NCBI RefSeq assembly: GCF_965638725.1
Contig: NC_134949.1
Location: 82,428,017 to 82,492,016, forward strand
Direction of reading: 5' to 3'
Source: Aptenodytes patagonicus
Lineage: Eukaryota; Chordata; Aves; Sphenisciformes; Spheniscidae
DNA: 64,000 nucleotides
Translations under genes and position numbers: made by a program
Shown: positions 58,701 through 64,000 of the stretch, in pieces
Numbering within the stretch: position 1 is the stretch's first letter
How the letters are laid out: every line of letters begins with the position of its first letter
Notes under the pieces: generated by a model
Told to the model about the DNA's origin: nothing
Database searches by the model: none
The model's input: only the letters and a program-made list of their open reading frames with translations

Positions 58701-61700
58701 TAAGCTAAGCAACAGGGAGGGAGTGGGTACTCAAAGGAAGAGACAGACAGAGAAACAAAAGTACCTGGAAATAAAGGGTCTATATCTGTACAACAAAGTG
58801 ATAAACGGACTTTTGGTTTTGGATGCACGCTGCTTTTGTGCAGGTGTCTGTCTACCTGTCCACCCATTTTTGAACTTCCTTTAAGCCAGAGTTTGTTTTA
58901 TCAAATTCTGAGAGATGTCTTGTCTTTTTTCACCCTTCATTTTCCTCTCCCATCTCCTGTGTTTTTTGTGGCAGGGAAATTCCTTGCATGTTATAAATGA
59001 TTTTGGGAAGAGGGGGCAGCCTTGCACTTCTCTCTCTCCATTATTTTCTGACAGCAGTAGCCACTAGGGAATATTTAGGACCCAAAGTGCTTTACTGCAC
59101 TTTTTAGCATTGTTCACTTAAAACTGCCATTCCGTTGGAAGGAATAATCTATTAATTTGTGACTCAAATCTGCAGAACAAATATCAGTTTTGATGTCATG
59201 TCTTATGACGCTGATGGAATCCCAGAATTGCCAACAGTGGTAAAAATTATTTAGCTGATAGTTTGCTACCAAGACCCGGCAGGCTTGTAGAATATTGAAG
59301 AGTATTTTTTTTTTGGTGACCTCAGAAAAGCCATTTCCCAGGCTTTGCCATCACAGGTCTCCATGGTTTGCAGATGAGCTATATGAATAACGAGCCAGTA
59401 CAGAGTACCCACAGCAGAAGTCTCAGGCTGAACCATATTGATTTGCACCACAGAATTTTTTTTAAAGCAGTAAGTGGTGGCTGGATGAGGAAGGCAAAGA
59501 TGTATTTCCTTTCTTATAACCCTGTAAGTGTTTTACAGCAAACTTGTTCCAGATAGTTGACAGTTTAATCTGTGCTGGGTCAAATGGGTTGCATAGCGTT
59601 CAGGGTTTTTTGGTATGAAGAAATGTTACTCAGCAAGCTCAGATAGGAATTAATCTGCCTTGGTGGAAGCAGCCCAGTGAAGTTAGGAGTGAAAGCTCCC
59701 TTTTCTGCATGCGTTTCAACCAGGTCTGCTTGGCCATGGCACCAGGGTACCTTTTGTGTCAGAGTCTCTGATACCTTCAGCTGTCCAGCGGGTGAGAGCC
59801 TGTAGGAATGTTGTGGGTTTATTGCATTTTGTCTCTGTGTATGTGTATAAATGAGTCTGTGTACACGTTCATCCAGGCCCTTGCTCCAAAAATCTTTCTT
59901 ACACTGTTATCTCTGCAAAGCTTTTCCTTCAACTTTATGGGAAGTTTAATCTAAAAGTGATCTGTTTCCACATAGTCGCTCTCACTCGAGCTGATTTTGA
60001 ATGCCTAATTACAAACTTAACACTTCCAGCACATAAAAATACAGAGAAGCTAAAATAAGCTTATCATTTGAAATATAAAAACTTTTAAATTCTCAAATTT
60101 TATATGGATCTACACCCCAGGTAAGATGGATTTAATGACTTCTTAATGATGCATGTACTCTGCCCCACACAAACTTACAATTCCAAATGTGTTTTTGATA
60201 CAAACTCCTATTTGTCAAATGTTATAAAAATGTCATACTTTGCATTGTTTAAGAGCATTTCAAAAAGTAAATCTTATACACCTAGGATAAACTTGACACA
60301 TTTATTCCACAGTTTGAGAGTACTGCTTTTGAGAAGCATACCATGCATTCTATAAACATTTATCATATAATACATTTCCTTTAGTAAATATTTAAGTAGC
60401 TATGTAACCTATTCCAACACAGATGTAGACTTCCCCATGGTTGGGGGGAGAAGAAGATGTTGCTAGGTGTTGCTATACTAAGTGCTATACCAAGTGCACA
60501 ACCTGCTTTTGCAATTGTGGTGCATCTGTTATCTAGAATAAATACATGGTTTTGACTCTGTTAAAAGATTATTTGTATGAAATAAAAAGCTTCAATGAGT
60601 GGAGGCTTATTTTAATTGTATGTTTATGCAGCTCTTGATCATGATGGAAATCTCTTTTCTTAGGTTTTTCAGTAACAGTAATAATTCCCTGTTTAAGGAG
60701 AGAGCCAAACTGCACTAAAACACACCAGCAGGGTTGGAAGGCGCGGATTTGCTGAACAGAGTATGACCTGGCCTCTCAAGTCCCATGTTCCCAGGGCAAT
60801 ATGTTATTGGCACTTTTGGCACTTGTGTTAGCACTGTTGTGACTGTATCCTGGGTTTAACTGTATGTCTGTTCTTCCTGTCCTACGCTTCCATTTCACCT
60901 CTTATATTTAAAGGTAGGACTTTGATTTTCCTCAACTAGATACACATATCGCATGAAACATGTTTATTGCTGGACTGTACAGTCTTCAAAGGAAATTCAG
61001 AGAAGGTCAGTTCTTGTTAGCTGTGGAAGATGGGAGATCGACTTTGCTTTCCCCTCTAGTCAAAATATCCCAGAAACTAGAGATCACTTACAAAAATACG
61101 ATGCGTTTGCCTGCGGCTTTATCATGATGTCATTATAGGCTTGTGATAACAATGCTCCAGTAAGACACAATAATAACACACATACATGTGGTCACACTCT
61201 GTTTAACTTTTAAGTTTATTCTGCTTTTGCCTCCAGCATTTCTTCTGTCTGATGCTGTATGATTTGAAAGCATTCCCAACGGGCCAAGAGCAAAGCCCCG
61301 GGCTCTGGCATCCCTGGTGCTCTGTGTTCCCTTACTGCCTCGCTGGTGGAGTCTCTTTAATGTGAAGTTAATCACGTTATTTTGAACTGTTTATGGGAAC
61401 AAATTGGATGTGAAATAATAAACATTGGCAGCTCTTTTCAATAATAAAGGTACCCCAGAACTGACACGAGATCCTATCAGTTTCTTGAAGAAAGGACTTT
61501 CCTGTATAACCTTTTAAAGCAATTTGTCCATGAGTGAGCACATTAAGAAACTCCTTGCATCTTCCAGGGCTCTCAGACTCTTTTATGCATTAAAGGGATT
61601 GAGAAGCTTTGCTTTATTTTTTTCAAATTTAGAAAAACTTTCAAGAAAGATAAAAATACCACCACTTTGACTAATTATTTGATGTCTAGTAACCAGGGCA

Positions 61701-62460
61701 GCACAGGAAAAGTATCTTCACTTTCTTGCTTCAATTTTGAAAGAGATTATTTCTTTCCATCTCCCTGTCCAATGGTTACAGAAATTTACTGTTAAGTTAC
61801 CCACTGACAAAAACACTCAGATACAGTTTGAAGAGCACTATCAATGCCTGACGAATATAAATGAAACAGGACTGATATTATTTTTTAAAGTAGAAATTTG
61901 GGCTCTTAAACAGCTAAAAGAACTTGCCTACCCTAGAAAACCCTGTGGTGCTTAAACAGCTGGAGAATGTGGTTAATTCCAGGCTATTCCTTTTGCCTCC
62001 TAACTCATGTTTTCACAATTTTCTTGTGAAGACGATAATTAAAATATGTTGCTGCGAACAACATCTCCTGCCACCACTACATTGTAGTGAAGCTGTGATG
62101 TTGTTTGGCAGAATTTAACTTTTGGTGCATAAGCAAACATTTTAAAGCAGGCAAATATTGTCTCACAGGGGAGTGTGAGTTGGCTGAAGATTATGTTAAA
62201 TATCAATTTGGAAACATGCCCCAAATTCTGATCTCCTTATTGCTTAGGGGATCTTTTTTTCCTCACTGGCATTTTTAACACATTTCAAATTATTCCCAAA
62301 TCCAGATAATATGAGAACATTTATGATAACTGTACAAACGGTACATCCTGCAATAACCTATTTAAGATTTTAACCTTGAAGTATAAAGTGTTTTAGAGAT
62401 TCTGTTAAGATATGGAAGTAAGGATGGACTTTATTTTAATGGAAGTATAGACTTCTCTTT
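49701..62460. other. Intergenic spacer downstream of KLHL42
   Basis: AT-rich spacer that may begin with a long KLHL42 3' UTR. It holds a decayed SINE at about 52095-52190, A-tracts at 56527-56541 and 57620-57636, and a C-rich patch at about 57430-57860. PTHLH, expected further along by synteny with mammals, was not seen. The open frames are short and unrecognisable. Confidence 0.55.
52095..52190 (+). repeat. Decayed MIR-like / tRNA-derived SINE
   Basis: The order tctggtgttatcctgatact, gcttctaacttactgtgtgg, gcttgcagagatcactccac and cttcttgcatccccaaatgt tracks the SINE phrase tagtcctggctctgccacta..cttgctgtgtgaccttgggc..tcacttcacct..cctgtgcctca..atctgtaaa. It is diverged but in the right order over about 95 bases. 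Confidence 0.55.
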
Positions 62461-62469
62461 GTTTTGCTG

Positions 62470-63270
62470 CTTCTGTATCATTGGGACAGTAACACATACA
62501 AAAAAAGATTGATGAACAGATGAAAACATTGAAGAACAGTGCAGACAAAATGAAAGGTATCCCAAGCGTCATCATGATAGTAGAGTCTCAAGTAGATACG
62601 TAGCCCTAGGATATACAGTGGAAGCCAGCACACTGACAAGGTAGCAGCAGCTTCATTAGAGAGGCTCTTTGGGTGTTTCTGTAACTCAGCAGGGACATCA
62701 CGGGACTTTTGTGCAGGAAAAGAACTAGCCAGATGTAGCTGACAGTAATCACCATGACTGGGATCAAATAGAGAATAAGCTGCGTAAGAAGAATCGGGAG
62801 GTGTTGCTGATAGAGCGCTGACTGGCAGGATGTTCTGTTTCAATTGTGGCATGGATTCACAATGATAAGCTGATGACCAAGCTATGCCCAAACCACAGTC
62901 AGCATCAAGACAGTGGTACTGTCATAAGTGGCACTTTTGGGAGCTCTGTAAGGTTTCAGAATGATTCTGGCTGTCCCAGATAGCAAGAGGAGTCACATAT
63001 AGCAAGAGGAGTAACATGAAAATGCAGAACTATCAATTCCTGGCTATCTAAAGATTTGCAATGATAACAGGGTTTGTGAGAAGGGAGAGGACTTGTGATA
63101 TATGATCCTGCTATAGGGCAGGATGACTGGTGAGGGAGAACAGAAGGATGTAAAAGGAGGTTCATGGAGATATATGCTGAGCTTACTCTTTCTGTGTTGT
63201 GGAAAGTGATAGCTATATATATGCTTCTGCTGTGAGGATTGCATGGTTGCTTCGAAGTCATCCCTGACTG
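62470..63270 (-). pseudogene. Broken class A GPCR, urotensin II receptor-like
   Basis: Reading the minus strand across three frames gives a receptor-like order of segments. From 63261 downward, one frame has YIAITFHNTERVSSAYISMN then LLL, PIAGSYIT and a Cys followed five residues later by SLD; this parallels TM1-ICL1-TM2-ECL1-TM3 of urotensin II receptors. A second frame near 62875-62995 has YRAPKSATYD and VLMLTVVWA (ICL2 to TM4, with the TM4 Trp). A third near 62702-62790 has LYLIPVMVITVSYIWLVLF (TM5 with its Pro). The 62478-62680 frame has VCWLPLYILGL (TM6 CWLP) and FINLFLYVLLSQ (TM7, Asn kept, Pro of NPxxY changed to Leu). At least three frame changes plus in-frame stops separate the parts, and the E/DRY motif is not found. 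GPCR origin is fairly clear; the subfamily is a recognition call. Confidence 0.55.
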
Positions 63271-64000
63271 CCACCATTCTCATGTCATCATGAGACAGTT
63301 CAGATCTGGAAAGTGCCAGGCTGCCAGCACGGGAAAGGGTGTGATGCTGGGGCATGACTGGGTGCTCGAGAGTGTGGTCTGCAGAAGCCAGGGTTGCTGC
63401 CAAAATCGTATGCATGCAACCACAGCCTGTGGTCTGACAGTATCAAGATTTTGGTGGCAGTCGTGGCTTACAGCCCTCACCACACGTTCCTGCCTCTGTG
63501 CCACAGCACACTACCCACTTGGTAGTGCCAATAAATCACTTGCATAGCCACGCTATAAACCCGGTCAGAGAATCTTAAAAAGAAACTGCAAAGAAAAAGG
63601 GGCATGTGAAGGGTTTGATGATTTGAAAGATGGCTAGCTAGTTTTGTCTGAGGTTGTAGCTCTCTGAGATAAAGTTTGGCAGAAAAACTGGCTTGAAGTT
63701 TTTCACCTCTCCACTTTTCCCACCTTACAACTCTTCCGTACTCGTTCTGTGGTGCCCTGTCCCCTCGGTTGTGTCAGCATAGCCATTTATGCAGCCAAGC
63801 CTGCCAGCTGGAGCGGAGGCTTTCTTAATGCTCTGGATGTACAAAAAAACAATAATGAAATGAGAGAGTTGACATTTGTTAATGGCTCCCCATTGGAACA
63901 AAAGACATTGGTCTCTCCTGTCAAACACATGACAATTGGAGATCTTTTTCCTATCATTTTGGACTGTGCGGAGAAGACCTACCTTGTGTCTGCTCCTGAC
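63271..64000. other. Intergenic sequence at the right edge
   Basis: Sequence of moderate GC beyond the receptor relic. Overlapping short frames occur on both strands at about 63280-63550, none recognisable. Some of the left part may be the remains of the N-terminal and TM1 coding sequence of the relic. Nothing else is supported. Confidence 0.5.

Noticed and set aside
49701-64000. PTHLH coding exons
   Set aside because: Expected from mammalian synteny on the minus strand. I saw no frame containing the conserved parathyroid-hormone-like mature region.

Overview
The window reads as bird nuclear DNA. It has long AT-rich introns and intergenic spacers, GT-AG split genes, one GC-rich CpG-island promoter, and CR1 LINE 3' fragments of the avian/reptilian type. 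Mammalian L1 and Alu are absent. The exact species cannot be told from the sequence.

Three protein-coding loci are recognisable, in the order and orientation I recall for human 12p11.22 (MRPS35 > , < MANSC4, KLHL42 >). (1) 1-10302: 3' end of MRPS35 on the + strand; only the last coding exon (9816-10094) and a short 3' UTR are seen, preceded by about 9.8 kb of intron. (2) 19206-26144: complete MANSC4 on the - strand, three coding exons joining to 350 codons plus stop, with signal peptide, MANEC-type cysteine domain, Ser/Thr-rich stalk, one membrane span and a basic tail. (3) 36899-49224: complete KLHL42 on the + strand, three coding exons joining to 512 codons plus stop, with a BTB, BACK-like and Kelch architecture, transcribed from a CpG island at about 36.3-37.8 kb. 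PTHLH, which follows KLHL42 in mammals, was not found before the window ends.

Between genes lie repeat relics: a clear CR1 3' end at 23265-23550 and an older one at 41930-42175 (both minus-oriented), several decayed tRNA-derived/MIR-like SINE pieces, and A-tracts. Two more unusual relics were found by reading several frames together. One is a broken class A GPCR on the - strand at about 62.47-63.27 kb that resembles the urotensin II receptor family. The other is an unidentified protein-like stretch on the + strand at about 34.36-35.49 kb ending in an A-rich tail, a possible retrocopy.

The genes are not an operon. They act separately: a mitochondrial ribosome subunit, a membrane protein of unknown role, and a CUL3 ubiquitin-ligase adaptor. 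No bacterial, phage, CRISPR or clearly novel multi-gene system was seen.
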